Source: an uncultured Oscillospiraceae bacterium
Lineage (GTDB): Bacteria; Bacillota; Clostridia; Oscillospirales; Oscillospiraceae
Direction: 5' to 3'
Length of the DNA stretch: 17,579 bases
NCBI GenBank assembly: GCA_910588625.1
Contig: CAJUQN010000058.1
Span: 1-17,579 of the forward strand
Each line of letters begins with the position of its first letter. Positions within the stretch are counted from its first letter, which is position 1. The notes below the pieces were generated by a model. It worked only from the letters and a program-made list of their open reading frames with translations, was not told where the DNA came from and did no database searches. Positions 6,875 to 13,655 of the stretch are shown in pieces. The translations under genes and the position numbers were made by a program.

Positions 6875-8704
6875 ATGTGCGGTATCATAGGATTTGTAGG
6901 GGGCGAGGAGGCCGCGCCCATTCTGCTGGACGGCCTGAGCCGGTTGGAGTACCGCGGGTATGACTCGGCGGGCGTGGCCGTTTTTGACGGCGAAAAGCTG
7001 GAGGTGGCCAAGGCCAAGGGCCGTCTGCAGGTGCTGTCCGACATGATTCAAGGCGGCGCGGCTATCCACGGCACCCTGGGCGTGGGCCACACCCGGTGGG
7101 CCACTCACGGCGCGCCGTCGGATGTGAATTCCCACCCCCAGGTCAGCCGCAGCGGGCGCATCGCGGTGGTGCACAACGGCATCATCGAGAATTACGCCCA
7201 GCTCAAGCAGTTTTTGATCGACCAGGGCGTGCCCTTCGCCTCTGAGACAGACACCGAGGTGGTGGCCCAGCTCATCGAGTATTTTTACGAGGGGGACATC
7301 CTCAAAGCGGTGGGCCGGGTGCTCCACCGCATCGAGGGAGCCTATGCCCTGGGGATCATCTGCGCTGACGAGCCGGAAAAGCTCATTGCCGTGCGCAAGG
7401 ACAGCCCGCTGATTCTGGGCCTGGGGGAGGGCTTCAATTTCCTGGCCTCCGACGTCACCGCCATCATCAAGCACACCCGGGAAGTCATCTACATGGAGGA
7501 CGGTGAGCTGGCGGTGCTCACTCGGGAGAGGGTCGCGTGCTACAACCACCTGCTCCAGCCGGTGGAGAAAGAGGTCTCCCACGTGGATTGGGAGATCGAC
7601 GCGGCAGAGAAGGGCGGCTATGAGCACTTCATGTTTAAGGAGATCATGGAGCAGCCCGAGGCATTGCGCCGCGCCATTTTCCCACGGCTCCAGGATGGGG
7701 AGGTGGTGCTGCCCGACTTCTCCCTGAGTGATGAATTCATCCAAAACATCGACCGGCTGTATGTGGTGGCCTGCGGGTCATCCTACCACGTGGGTATGGT
7801 GGGCAAATACAATCTGGAGCGTCTGCTGAGACTGCCTGTGGAGGTGACGCTGGCCTCCGAGTTCCGGTACATGGAGCCTATTGTCACCCAGCGCACCCTG
7901 GTGGTGGTGCTCAGCCAGTCCGGCGAGACGCTTGACACCATGGCCGCCCTGCGGGAGGCAAAAAAACTGGGCGGGAAGATTCTGTCCATCGTCAACGTGG
8001 TAGGCTCCTCCATTGCCCGGGAGTCGGACGAGGTGCTGTACACCTGGGCAGGGCCAGAGATCGCCGTGGCAACCACGAAAGCGTACTCCACCCAATTGGC
8101 AGTGCTGGACCTGCTGGGCCTCTATCTGGCCCGGCGGCTGGGCACATTGACGCAGGAGCGTTACCGCGCGGCGGTGCAGGAGCTGCTGGTTTTGCCCTCC
8201 AAGCTGGAGCAGGTGCTGGAGAAGCGGGAGGCCATCCAGTATTACGCCTCCCAGTATTTCAACCACGAGTCCATTTTCTATATTGGCCGCAACGTTGACT
8301 ACGCTCTGGGGCTGGAGGGGTCGCTGAAGCTGAAGGAGATTTCCTACATCCACTCGGAGGCCTACGCCTCCGGGGAATTGAAGCACGGCACCATTTCGCT
8401 GATCGAGGACGGCACCCTGGTGGTGGCGGTGGCCACCTATGCCAAACTGTTTGAGAAGGCCATGAGCAACGTGGTGGAGGTGAAGAGCCGGGGGGCGGAT
8501 GTGCTGGCCCTGACCACGGTGGAGCACGTGGACGAGATGGGCAGGGTGGCAAACGGCGTCTTTGGGATCCCCGATACCGATGAGCTACTGCTGCCGTCTC
8601 TGGGAGTGGCGCCGCTGCAATTGCTGGCCTATTACATCGCCCTTATGCGAGGATGTGATATCGACAAGCCCCGGAACCTGGCCAAATCGGTGACGGTAGA
8701 GTAG
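6875..8704 (+). CDS. glmS: Glutamine--fructose-6-phosphate aminotransferase (isomerizing)
   Basis: GlmS makes glucosamine-6-phosphate from fructose-6-phosphate and glutamine, the entry to peptidoglycan amino sugars. The 609-residue protein is full length. It opens with MCGIIGFVGG, in which Cys2 is the N-terminal nucleophile of the glutaminase domain, followed by EYRGYDSAG (25-33) and GHTRWATHG (71-79). Two sugar-isomerase (SIS) domains follow, with CGSSYH and SQSGET in the first and SEAYASGELKHG in the second, and the protein ends PRNLAKSVTVE. A GGAAAGGA-like site precedes the ATG. It lies 19 bases after hprK, so there is no room for the glmS ribozyme that controls this gene in many Firmicutes. 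A methyltransferase gene follows after 14 bases. Confidence 0.98.
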   Translation: MCGIIGFVGGEEAAPILLDGLSRLEYRGYDSAGVAVFDGEKLEVAKAKGRLQVLSDMIQGGAAIHGTLGVGHTRWATHGAPSDVNSHPQVSRSGRIAVVHNGIIENYAQLKQFLIDQGVPFASETDTEVVAQLIEYFYEGDILKAVGRVLHRIEGAYALGIICADEPEKLIAVRKDSPLILGLGEGFNFLASDVTAIIKHTREVIYMEDGELAVLTRERVACYNHLLQPVEKEVSHVDWEIDAAEKGGYEHFMFKEIMEQPEALRRAIFPRLQDGEVVLPDFSLSDEFIQNIDRLYVVACGSSYHVGMVGKYNLERLLRLPVEVTLASEFRYMEPIVTQRTLVVVLSQSGETLDTMAALREAKKLGGKILSIVNVVGSSIARESDEVLYTWAGPEIAVATTKAYSTQLAVLDLLGLYLARRLGTLTQERYRAAVQELLVLPSKLEQVLEKREAIQYYASQYFNHESIFYIGRNVDYALGLEGSLKLKEISYIHSEAYASGELKHGTISLIEDGTLVVAVATYAKLFEKAMSNVVEVKSRGADVLALTTVEHVDEMGRVANGVFGIPDTDELLLPSLGVAPLQLLAYYIALMRGCDIDKPRNLAKSVTVE

Positions 8705-8718
8705 ACGGAGGAGAGAGT

Positions 8719-9189
8719 GTGGAATTTGGTCCGGTCTTGTATCGAGAATATCCTATCGGCACTCTGGGCCTGATGGATGACGGGAAGGGCCTCAGCCGGG
8801 TGTTCCTCCAGCGGGAGGATGATTTGCCCTGCGTTTCGGAAGGGGAGACTCCGATCACCCTGCAAGCGGCGGAGGAGCTGGAGGAATATTTTGCAGGAAA
8901 GCGGCAGACATTTACCGTTCCCCTGTCCCCCCACGGGACGGACTTCCAGCAGTCGGTGTGGGAGGCCCTGCGGGCCATCCCCTACGGCGAAACCAGGACT
9001 TACGGTGAGATTGCCGCCGCGGCAGGCCGTCCCAGGGCTGCGCGCGCGGTGGGGATGGCAAACCATGACAATCCGCTGCTGATTTTCACCCCCTGCCATC
9101 GTGTGGTGGGCAAAAACGGAGCCCTCACCGGCTTTGCCTGTGGGTTGGAGGTCAAGCGCCGGCTGTTGGAGCTGGAAAGTGGGAAATGA
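8719..9189 (+). CDS. ogt: Methylated-DNA--protein-cysteine methyltransferase
   Basis: The 156-residue protein repairs O6-methylguanine by taking the alkyl group onto its own cysteine, a one-turnover suicide reaction. The active site PCHRVVG is at 125-131, with Cys126 as acceptor. GTDFQQSVWEALRAIPYGETRTYGEIA (73-99) is the DNA-binding helix-turn-helix part, RAVGMANHDNP (109-119) carries the Asn hinge region, and GFACGLEVKRRLLELE closes the domain. The N-terminal part is the usual small ribonuclease-like domain. A GTG start is used after GGAGGAGA (8707-8714). It lies 14 bases behind glmS and probably shares its transcript, up to the terminator at 9194-9230. Confidence 0.95.
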   Translation: MEFGPVLYREYPIGTLGLMDDGKGLSRVFLQREDDLPCVSEGETPITLQAAEELEEYFAGKRQTFTVPLSPHGTDFQQSVWEALRAIPYGETRTYGEIAAAAGRPRAARAVGMANHDNPLLIFTPCHRVVGKNGALTGFACGLEVKRRLLELESGK

Positions 9190-9193
9190 AGTG

Positions 9194-9230
9194 AAAAAGA
9201 GCTTCGGGCTGCTGCCCGAAGCTCTTTTTT
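9194..9230. terminator. Bidirectional terminator between ogt and the ABC-F gene
   Basis: A 16-bp stem (9194-9209 with 9214-9229) and TGCT loop is flanked by A5 on the left and T6 on the right. It can terminate both convergent transcripts. Confidence 0.93.
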
Positions 9231-9241
9231 GTCTGAAAGGC

Positions 9242-10837
9242 TTACTGCTGGTGCAGGCTTTCCAGATACTCGTCGTAGGTGGTCTTGCTGTCGATGAGCT
9301 TTCCGTCGGCGGTGAAGTCGAATACCCGGTTACACACGGTCTGGATGAGCTGATGGTCGTGGGAGGCCACCAGCACGTTGCACTTGACCGTCTCTAAGCC
9401 CTTGTTCAGCGCGGCGATGGACTCCAAGTCCAGGTGGTTGGTGGGCTGGTCCAGCATGAGCACGTTGGCCCCGGACAGCATCATTCGGGACAGCATACAG
9501 CGAACCTTCTCCCCGCCGGACAGCACCTTGACGGGTTTGTGGACCTCCTCGCCGGAGAAAAGCATCCGGCCCAGGAAGCCCCGGAGGTACTGCTCCTGGG
9601 GGTCCTTGGAGAACTGGCGCAGCCACTGGACCAAGTCGTCCTCGCAGCCCTCGAAATAGGGGGTGTTGTCCTTGGGAAAGTAAGAGAAAGTGGCGGTCTG
9701 GCCCCATTTCACGGCGCCCTCGTCGGGCTCCATTTCCCCGGCCAGAATTTTGAACAGGGCGGTGTGGGCGTTCTCGTTGTCGCCCACGAAGGCGATCTTC
9801 TCGTCGTGGCCCACAATGAAGGACACCTTGTCCAGCACCTTCACCCCGTCGATGGTCTTGGACACGTCGGTGACAAAGAGGATGTCCTTGCCCACCTCCC
9901 GGTCCGGCGTAAAGCCCACGAAGGGATACCGCCGGGAGGAGGCGGGCATCTCCTGCACGGTCAGCTTGTCCAGCAGCTTGCGCCGGGCGGTGGCCTGCTT
10001 GGACTTGGACTTGTTGGCGGAGAACCGGGAGATGAAGTCCTGGAGCTCCTTGATCTTTTCCTCGTTGCGTTTGTTTTGGTTCTTCACCAGCTGCTGGACC
10101 AGCTGAGAGGACTCGTACCAGAAGTCGTAGTTGCCCACGTACATCTTGATTTTGTTGTAGTCGATGTCCACGATGTGGGTACACACGGTGTTGAGGAAGT
10201 GCCGGTCGTGGGACACCACAATGACGGTACCCTCAAAGTCCAGCAGGAAGTCCTCCAGCCAATTCACCGCGTCGATGTCCAGGTTGTTGGTGGGCTCGTC
10301 CATCATCAGCAGGTCGGGTTTTCCAAACAGCGCCTGGGCCAGAAGGACCTTCACCTTGAGGCGGGGGTCCAGGGTGGCCATGTCGGCTTCGTGGTACTCA
10401 GTGCCTACGCCAAGGCCCTGGAGGATGCGGCTGGCGTTGCTCTCCGCCTCCCAGCCCTCCAGCTCGGCAAATTCCTCCTCCAGCTGGCAGGCCAGCATAC
10501 CGTCCTCGTCGGTCATCTCCTCCTTGGCGTAGAGGGCGTCCTTCTGCTTGCCCACCTCGTATAGACGGGGATTGCCCATGATGACCGTGTCCATAACGTT
10601 GTAGGCGTCGTAAGCGTTCTGGTCCTGCTTCAGCACGGACATGCGGATGTTAGGGAGTATGCTCACCTCACCGGAGGTGGAGTCCAGCTGGCCGGAGAGA
10701 ATCTTCAAAAAGGTGGACTTGCCCGCGCCGTTGGCGCCAATGATGCCGTAGCAGTTGCCACGGTCGAATTGTAGGTCTACGTGGGAGAACAGCGGGGTAC
10801 CGCTGTAGTTCAGGCTCAAGTCAGTGACTGTTATCAT
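9242..10837 (-). CDS. ABC-F family ATPase (YkpA/YbiT-like), one ATP site degenerate
   Basis: The start at 10837 is chosen because an AAAGGAGCGG site lies just upstream on the minus strand; the frame extends further but without one. The 531-residue soluble protein has two ABC domains and no membrane segment, as in ABC-F factors that act on the ribosome. Domain 1: Walker A GANGAGKS 34-41, signature region ATLDPRLKVKVLLAQ 154-168, Walker B MMDEPT 178-183, switch His210. A charged linker (about 240-300) with KSKSKQATARRKLLDKL follows, the P-site tRNA-interaction motif region. Domain 2: Walker A position GDNENAHT 352-359, signature LSGGEKVR 439-446, Walker B MLDQPT 461-466, switch His493. Thus Walker A Lys is His358, the catalytic Glu is Gln464, and the partner signature in domain 1 is LDPR instead of LSGG. 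Overall resemblance is to the YkpA group of Firmicutes; role in translation is inferred. It is monocistronic. Confidence 0.93.
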   Translation of the reverse strand: MITVTDLSLNYSGTPLFSHVDLQFDRGNCYGIIGANGAGKSTFLKILSGQLDSTSGEVSILPNIRMSVLKQDQNAYDAYNVMDTVIMGNPRLYEVGKQKDALYAKEEMTDEDGMLACQLEEEFAELEGWEAESNASRILQGLGVGTEYHEADMATLDPRLKVKVLLAQALFGKPDLLMMDEPTNNLDIDAVNWLEDFLLDFEGTVIVVSHDRHFLNTVCTHIVDIDYNKIKMYVGNYDFWYESSQLVQQLVKNQNKRNEEKIKELQDFISRFSANKSKSKQATARRKLLDKLTVQEMPASSRRYPFVGFTPDREVGKDILFVTDVSKTIDGVKVLDKVSFIVGHDEKIAFVGDNENAHTALFKILAGEMEPDEGAVKWGQTATFSYFPKDNTPYFEGCEDDLVQWLRQFSKDPQEQYLRGFLGRMLFSGEEVHKPVKVLSGGEKVRCMLSRMMLSGANVLMLDQPTNHLDLESIAALNKGLETVKCNVLVASHDHQLIQTVCNRVFDFTADGKLIDSKTTYDEYLESLHQQ

Positions 10838-10870
10838 GTAGATTGCCGCTCCTTTTTCGCTATTTGGCAT

Positions 10871-10879
10871 ATGATACCA
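10871..10879 (-). promoter_or_regulatory. Probable extended -10 promoter of the ABC-F gene
   Basis: On the minus strand TGG-TATCAT (10879-10871) forms an extended -10 element about 34 bases before the start codon. The -35 region is weak. Confidence 0.5.
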
Positions 10880-10896
10880 CATAGAGAAGGAAAAAG

Positions 10897-10923
10897 ACAG
10901 CGTTTTTCGCTGTGAAATTTCAC
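10897..10923. repeat. Two adjacent inverted repeats in the divergent intergenic region
   Basis: A hairpin ACAGCG-TTTTT-CGCTGT (10897-10913) is followed, with a two-base overlap, by the perfect 12-bp palindrome GTGAAATTTCAC (10912-10923). Both lie between the divergent promoters of the ABC-F gene and the TIM-barrel gene, so one may be an operator. Confidence 0.5.
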
Positions 10924-10930
10924 GATAAAA

Positions 10931-10959
10931 TTGCAAAATGGCGGGGGATATGATACAAT
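10931..10959 (+). promoter_or_regulatory. Promoter of the TIM-barrel gene
   Basis: TTGCAA (10931-10936) and TACAAT (10954-10959) are separated by 17 bases, 35 bases before the start codon. Confidence 0.75.
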
Positions 10960-10994
10960 ATTTCCAGAATATGTGACGAAGGAGGCATTGCGCG

Positions 10995-11963
10995 GTGTAT
11001 GAGCTGATGCCGTTCCCGCTGTCCGCCTCGATTCTGGAGGAGTATGGCGGAGGAGAGGGCCTGCGCGCCGAGCTGAAATCCCTGGGCTGTCAGGGCGTAG
11101 AGGTCATCTGGGCGGGGGAGCCTGTGCCGGAGGGGTTTCCCAGGAAATTGGCGGTGGGCTGGCACTTGACCTTTTTCACCGACTGGCTGGACCTGTACCG
11201 GGAGGATGAAAAAAACCTGCTGGAGAAGTACGGCGCCCTGGAGGAGGCCCGGCGCTTTTACGGCGGCTTGGGGGCGGACTACCTGATGCGGGTCTATCGG
11301 GCGGACCTGGACCGGGCCAGGTCCGCGGGGGCAAAATACGTTGTGTTCCACGTCTCCGATGTGTCCATCGAGGAAGGCTATACCTACCGCTGGCGGCACA
11401 GCCCGGAGGAGGTCATCGACGGGGCGGTGGAAATCGTCAACGCCCTGCTGCGGGAAGAGGACAACTTTGACTTTCTGCTGGAAAACCTGTGGTGGCCGGG
11501 GCTGACCATGACGGAACCGAAGCTGACCGGGCGCTTGCTGAAGGGAATCCGCTACCCGAAAAAGGGCATCATGCTGGACACCGGGCATCTGATGAACGCC
11601 AATCGAAACTTGACCAGCCAGCAGGAGGGTGTGGAATACATCCACAAAATGCTGGACGCCCATGGGGACCTTTGTAAGTATATCCGGGGATTACACCTCC
11701 ACCAATCCGTCAGCGGGGCATATGTGCGGGACAACACCGGCTTCCTTCCGCCGGACCTGCCCCAGGACAGCGTGGAGCAGTACAGTATCAATTATGGCCA
11801 TATCCAGAAAATTGACCGCCACGAGTCCTGGACCATCCCGGAGGCCGCATCGATCGTGGAGCGGCTCCAACCGGACTATTTAACCCACGAGCTGTCGGCG
11901 AGGGACGCCGCCGCCCGGCACAGGGCTATCCTCACCCAGCGGCGGGCGTTGGGGTGGATGTAA
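10995..11963 (+). CDS. Sugar phosphate isomerase/epimerase-like TIM-barrel protein
   Basis: The 322-residue protein looks like a xylose isomerase-like TIM barrel (AP endonuclease 2/sugar isomerase superfamily). The pattern of possible divalent-metal ligands is present: His119 in VVFHVSD, Glu163 in LLENLWW, Asp195 and His198 in MLDTGH, His234/His236 in GLHLHQS, and Glu299 in THELS. The first strands (MYELMPFPLSASILEEYGG) and the GVEVIW segment suit strands 1 and 2 of the barrel. Members act on many sugars and polyols, so no substrate can be named. The start is GTG 10995, nine bases after AAGGAGG (10979-10985). It is transcribed alone, between a clear promoter and a bidirectional terminator, with no sugar genes beside it. 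Confidence 0.8.
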   Translation: MYELMPFPLSASILEEYGGGEGLRAELKSLGCQGVEVIWAGEPVPEGFPRKLAVGWHLTFFTDWLDLYREDEKNLLEKYGALEEARRFYGGLGADYLMRVYRADLDRARSAGAKYVVFHVSDVSIEEGYTYRWRHSPEEVIDGAVEIVNALLREEDNFDFLLENLWWPGLTMTEPKLTGRLLKGIRYPKKGIMLDTGHLMNANRNLTSQQEGVEYIHKMLDAHGDLCKYIRGLHLHQSVSGAYVRDNTGFLPPDLPQDSVEQYSINYGHIQKIDRHESWTIPEAASIVERLQPDYLTHELSARDAAARHRAILTQRRALGWM

Positions 11964-11966
11964 AAT

Positions 11967-12009
11967 GCGAAAAAGGGACATGAAACTACAGTTTCACGTC
12001 CCTTTTTGC
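11967..12009. terminator. Bidirectional terminator between the TIM-barrel gene and desulfoferrodoxin
   Basis: A long stem (AAAAAGGGAC at 11970-11979 with GTCCCTTTTT at 11998-12007, continuing inward through TGAAAC/GTTTCA with one mismatch) has T-runs on both strands. It lies between two convergent genes only 47 bases apart. Confidence 0.9.
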
Positions 12010-12010
12010 G

Positions 12011-12385
12011 TCACGCCTTCCAGAGCCCGTGCAGATTGCAGTAGGCGTAGACGGCCTCGTACTCGTCTGCGTCGCACAGGGCGAAGCTGACCGTAGGACT
12101 GTGCCCCGGCGTCAAAATCTTGTACTGCGCCCCCTGCTTGGTCTGAAGAGCCACCCACTCAATGGAGTGCTCCTCCAACATGGGGTGCTCCGTGGAGCCC
12201 ACGGTGACGGTGACCCGGTTTCCCTCCACCTGGCAGATGGGGACATGCTTTTCTGCTGCGCCGTCGGTGGTGCCGGGGACCAGCTCCTTCATCTTTTCTC
12301 CACAGCAGACGATGGGCACACCCGCATTCCGGACCATAGCGACGATGTTTTTGCAGTGCTCACAGACAAAAAATTTCAGCTCCAT
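12011..12385 (-). CDS. dfx: Desulfoferrodoxin (superoxide reductase)
   Basis: The 124-residue protein reduces superoxide to hydrogen peroxide without making oxygen, a defence typical of anaerobes. It has both iron centres of the two-iron class. The N-terminal desulforedoxin-like site has Cys8, Cys11, Cys27 and Cys28. The catalytic neelaredoxin-like site has His47 (in EKHVPI, with the conserved Lys46), His67 (TEHPM), His73 (EEHSIEW), and Cys116 with His119 in CNLHGLW. Its length matches the family. An AGGAGGT site precedes the ATG on the minus strand. It is monocistronic; I could not assign its promoter with confidence in the 166 bases it shares with the divergent gene. Confidence 0.96.
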   Translation of the reverse strand: MELKFFVCEHCKNIVAMVRNAGVPIVCCGEKMKELVPGTTDGAAEKHVPICQVEGNRVTVTVGSTEHPMLEEHSIEWVALQTKQGAQYKILTPGHSPTVSFALCDADEYEAVYAYCNLHGLWKA

Positions 12386-12500
12386 TTTGAATGACCTCCT
12401 GGGTGATATGATTGTTTACGCTTTGGCTAGTATGCCCAAGACGCGGGGGTTCATGCGCCAATTCTTTTCTATCGGGGGGCTTTTTTATTGCTGGAAAATA

Positions 12501-12509
12501 TGTTATAAT
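12501..12509 (+). promoter_or_regulatory. Extended -10 promoter of the small ORF-ybaK unit
   Basis: TGT-TATAAT is an extended -10 with a perfect hexamer, 43 bases before the 40-codon ORF. The -35 position holds only a T-run (12481-12486). Confidence 0.65.
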
Positions 12510-12551
12510 AATCCATAAAGATGCAAAGGCATATTCAAGAGGAGTGAAGCG

Positions 12552-12674
12552 ATGGAACTGTACATCAGCGAAAAGCAGGCGGTGCGCTTCCGGGCGGAGA
12601 TTGCCCACGCCTATCAAAACCTATCCGAGAGCAGCTGTGCAGTGTACAACACCATATTTTACCCAAGTCATTGA
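12552..12674 (+). CDS. Small ORF of 40 codons upstream of the YbaK-type gene
   Basis: This reading frame starts with ATG after GAGGAG and encodes MELYISEKQAVRFRAEIAHA plus 20 further residues ending in YPSH. I do not recognise it. It is the first ORF behind a good extended -10 promoter, and its stop codon overlaps the GAAGGAGG ribosome binding site of the next gene, so translation of the two is probably coupled. It contains a helical, charged N-terminal half and no membrane segment. It could be a real small protein, the shortened remnant of a longer gene, or a leader peptide. Coding status is not proven. Confidence 0.5.
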   Translation: MELYISEKQAVRFRAEIAHAYQNLSESSCAVYNTIFYPSH

Positions 12675-12689
12675 AGGAGGACCCAAGTC

Positions 12690-13163
12690 ATGGCAGTCGA
12701 GAAAATCAAAGAATTTTTCAAGCCGTATGGGATGGAGGACCGGGTACAGGAATTCGGCGTATCCAGCGCCACCGTGGAGCTGGCCGCCCAGGCGCTGAAC
12801 TGTGAGCCCTGCCGGATCGCGAAAACGCTGTCTTTTCTGGTGGACGGCCATGCCGTCCTAATTGTAGCGGCAGGGGACGCGAAGATCGACAACCCGAAAT
12901 ATAAGGCTCAGTTTGGGACCAAGGCCAAAATGCTGGCGCCGGACCAGGTGGAGGCCATGGTTGGCCATGCGGTGGGCGGTGTGTGTCCCTTTGGAATCAA
13001 CGAGGGCGTGACAGTATATCTGGACGAGTCGCTGAAGCGGTTCGAGACAGTGTTCCCCGCCTGTGGGAGCGGGAACAGCGCTATTGAGCTTACCATTAAG
13101 GAGTTGGAACAGTGCTCCGGTTATACAGACTGGCTGGACGTGTGCAAAGGCTGGGCGGACTGA
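12690..13163 (+). CDS. YbaK/EbsC-family aminoacyl-tRNA deacylase
   Basis: The 157-residue protein belongs to the YbaK/ProX/EbsC family, which hydrolyses mischarged tRNA such as Cys-tRNA(Pro) or Ala-tRNA(Pro). Visible are the conserved Lys45 in CRIAKTLSF, GDAKIDNPKYK at 62-72, the GGVCPFG loop at 96-102, and the ACGSGNSAIEL segment at 124-134 that corresponds to the family's GS..S.I.L region. The length is usual for a free-standing editing domain. ATG 12690 lies behind GAAGGAGG (12673-12680). It follows the 40-codon ORF by 15 bases. The precise mischarged substrate cannot be told from sequence. Confidence 0.93.
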   Translation: MAVEKIKEFFKPYGMEDRVQEFGVSSATVELAAQALNCEPCRIAKTLSFLVDGHAVLIVAAGDAKIDNPKYKAQFGTKAKMLAPDQVEAMVGHAVGGVCPFGINEGVTVYLDESLKRFETVFPACGSGNSAIELTIKELEQCSGYTDWLDVCKGWAD

Positions 13164-13178
13164 GGATCGATTTTTAGT

Positions 13179-13208
13179 AGGGCCGGGAGGATGATTTCTC
13201 CTGGCCCT
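13179..13208 (+). terminator. Hairpin after the ybaK-type gene, probable weak terminator
   Basis: An 11-bp stem with one G-T pair (13179-13189 with 13198-13208) lies 15 bases after the stop codon. No T-run follows, so termination is uncertain. Confidence 0.45.
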
Positions 13209-13336
13209 GTGTTATCTCCCAAATTGCCAAGAAAATGACCCGGTCAATTTTGGAGAAATGGGTAAACGCCACCGTCTGTTTACAAAAAATTCATGAAATA
13301 TCCATGAAACGTCCACATATTCCCCCAGCTGATGAC

Positions 13337-13342
13337 TATAAT
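13337..13342 (+). promoter_or_regulatory. -10 box of the 32-codon unit
   Basis: A perfect TATAAT lies 61 bases before the small ORF. No convincing -35 box is seen at 17 bases; TCCACA at 13312-13317 is 19 bases away. The leader after it can form a hairpin (CCGTGAGG with CCTCGCGG, about 13350-13371). Confidence 0.5.
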
Positions 13343-13403
13343 GTGCCTAACCGTGAGGGGTGCGCCTCGCGGACAATCAAGCGAGAAAGGATGTGGATTT
13401 GCA

Positions 13404-13502
13404 ATGTATATGCTGGATTATAAGAACACTTACCGTCGAAAGGTCCCGCTGATGCAGCGCGTGGCCATGTTTGTGAACGAAATCATTCACGGTGCGGACT
13501 AA
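13404..13502 (+). CDS. Small ORF of 32 codons in its own transcription unit
   Basis: The ORF starts MYMLDYKNTYRRKVPLMQRV and goes on for 12 residues to HGAD. It is basic in the middle with an amphipathic second half (VPLMQRVAMFVNEII). I do not recognise the family. It stands in a gap of almost 500 bases between two real genes, with a TATAAT and leader hairpin before it and a strong terminator stem starting just after its stop codon, so the unit is built like a gene of about 200 bases. The ribosome binding site AAAGGA (13386-13391) is 12 bases from the ATG, which is rather far. A small RNA without translation is the alternative. Confidence 0.5.
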   Translation: MYMLDYKNTYRRKVPLMQRVAMFVNEIIHGAD

Positions 13503-13503
13503 A

Positions 13504-13552
13504 CCGACCCGTCAGGCGCGAAAAACCGCGTCTGGCGGGTCGGCGGCGTTTT
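13504..13552 (+). terminator. Terminator of the 32-codon unit
   Basis: A 17-bp stem with two G-T pairs (13504-13520 with 13527-13543), a six-base A-rich loop, and TTTTATT starting five bases later. The stem begins directly after the small ORF's stop codon. Confidence 0.75.
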
Positions 13553-13568
13553 ATTGGGAAAGTATGTC

Positions 13569-13597
13569 TTGCCAATCAGGGCAAAGGGAATTATAAT
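13569..13597 (+). promoter_or_regulatory. Promoter of the fructokinase gene
   Basis: TTGCCA (13569-13574) and TATAAT (13592-13597) are 17 bases apart. Confidence 0.8.
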
Positions 13598-13598
13598 A

Positions 13599-13614
13599 GA
13601 GGAACCGGTTCCTC
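13599..13614. promoter_or_regulatory. Operator palindrome of LacI/CcpA type
   Basis: GAGGAACCGGTTCCTC is a perfect 16-bp palindrome with the central CG typical of LacI-family sites. It also fits the cre consensus TGNAANCGNTTNCA except at the two outermost positions. It begins two bases after the -10 box and covers the expected transcription start, a position suited to repression. Confidence 0.75.
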
Positions 13615-13655
13615 AAATATCATTTAACGTTTTACCATGAGAGGGAGGAGTACAT

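Noticed and set aside
6734..7744. 336-codon open frame on the minus strand opposite hprK/glmS
   Set aside because: It spans the border of two well-supported plus-strand genes and shows no family motif.
9434..10564. 376-codon open frame on the plus strand opposite the ABC-F gene
   Set aside because: The translation is a Val/His/Gly/Leu-rich shadow; the opposite strand encodes clear ABC motifs.
13235..13423. 62-codon open frame upstream of the 32-codon ORF
   Set aside because: It has no ribosome binding site, runs through the TATAAT and leader hairpin, and ends inside the small ORF in another frame.
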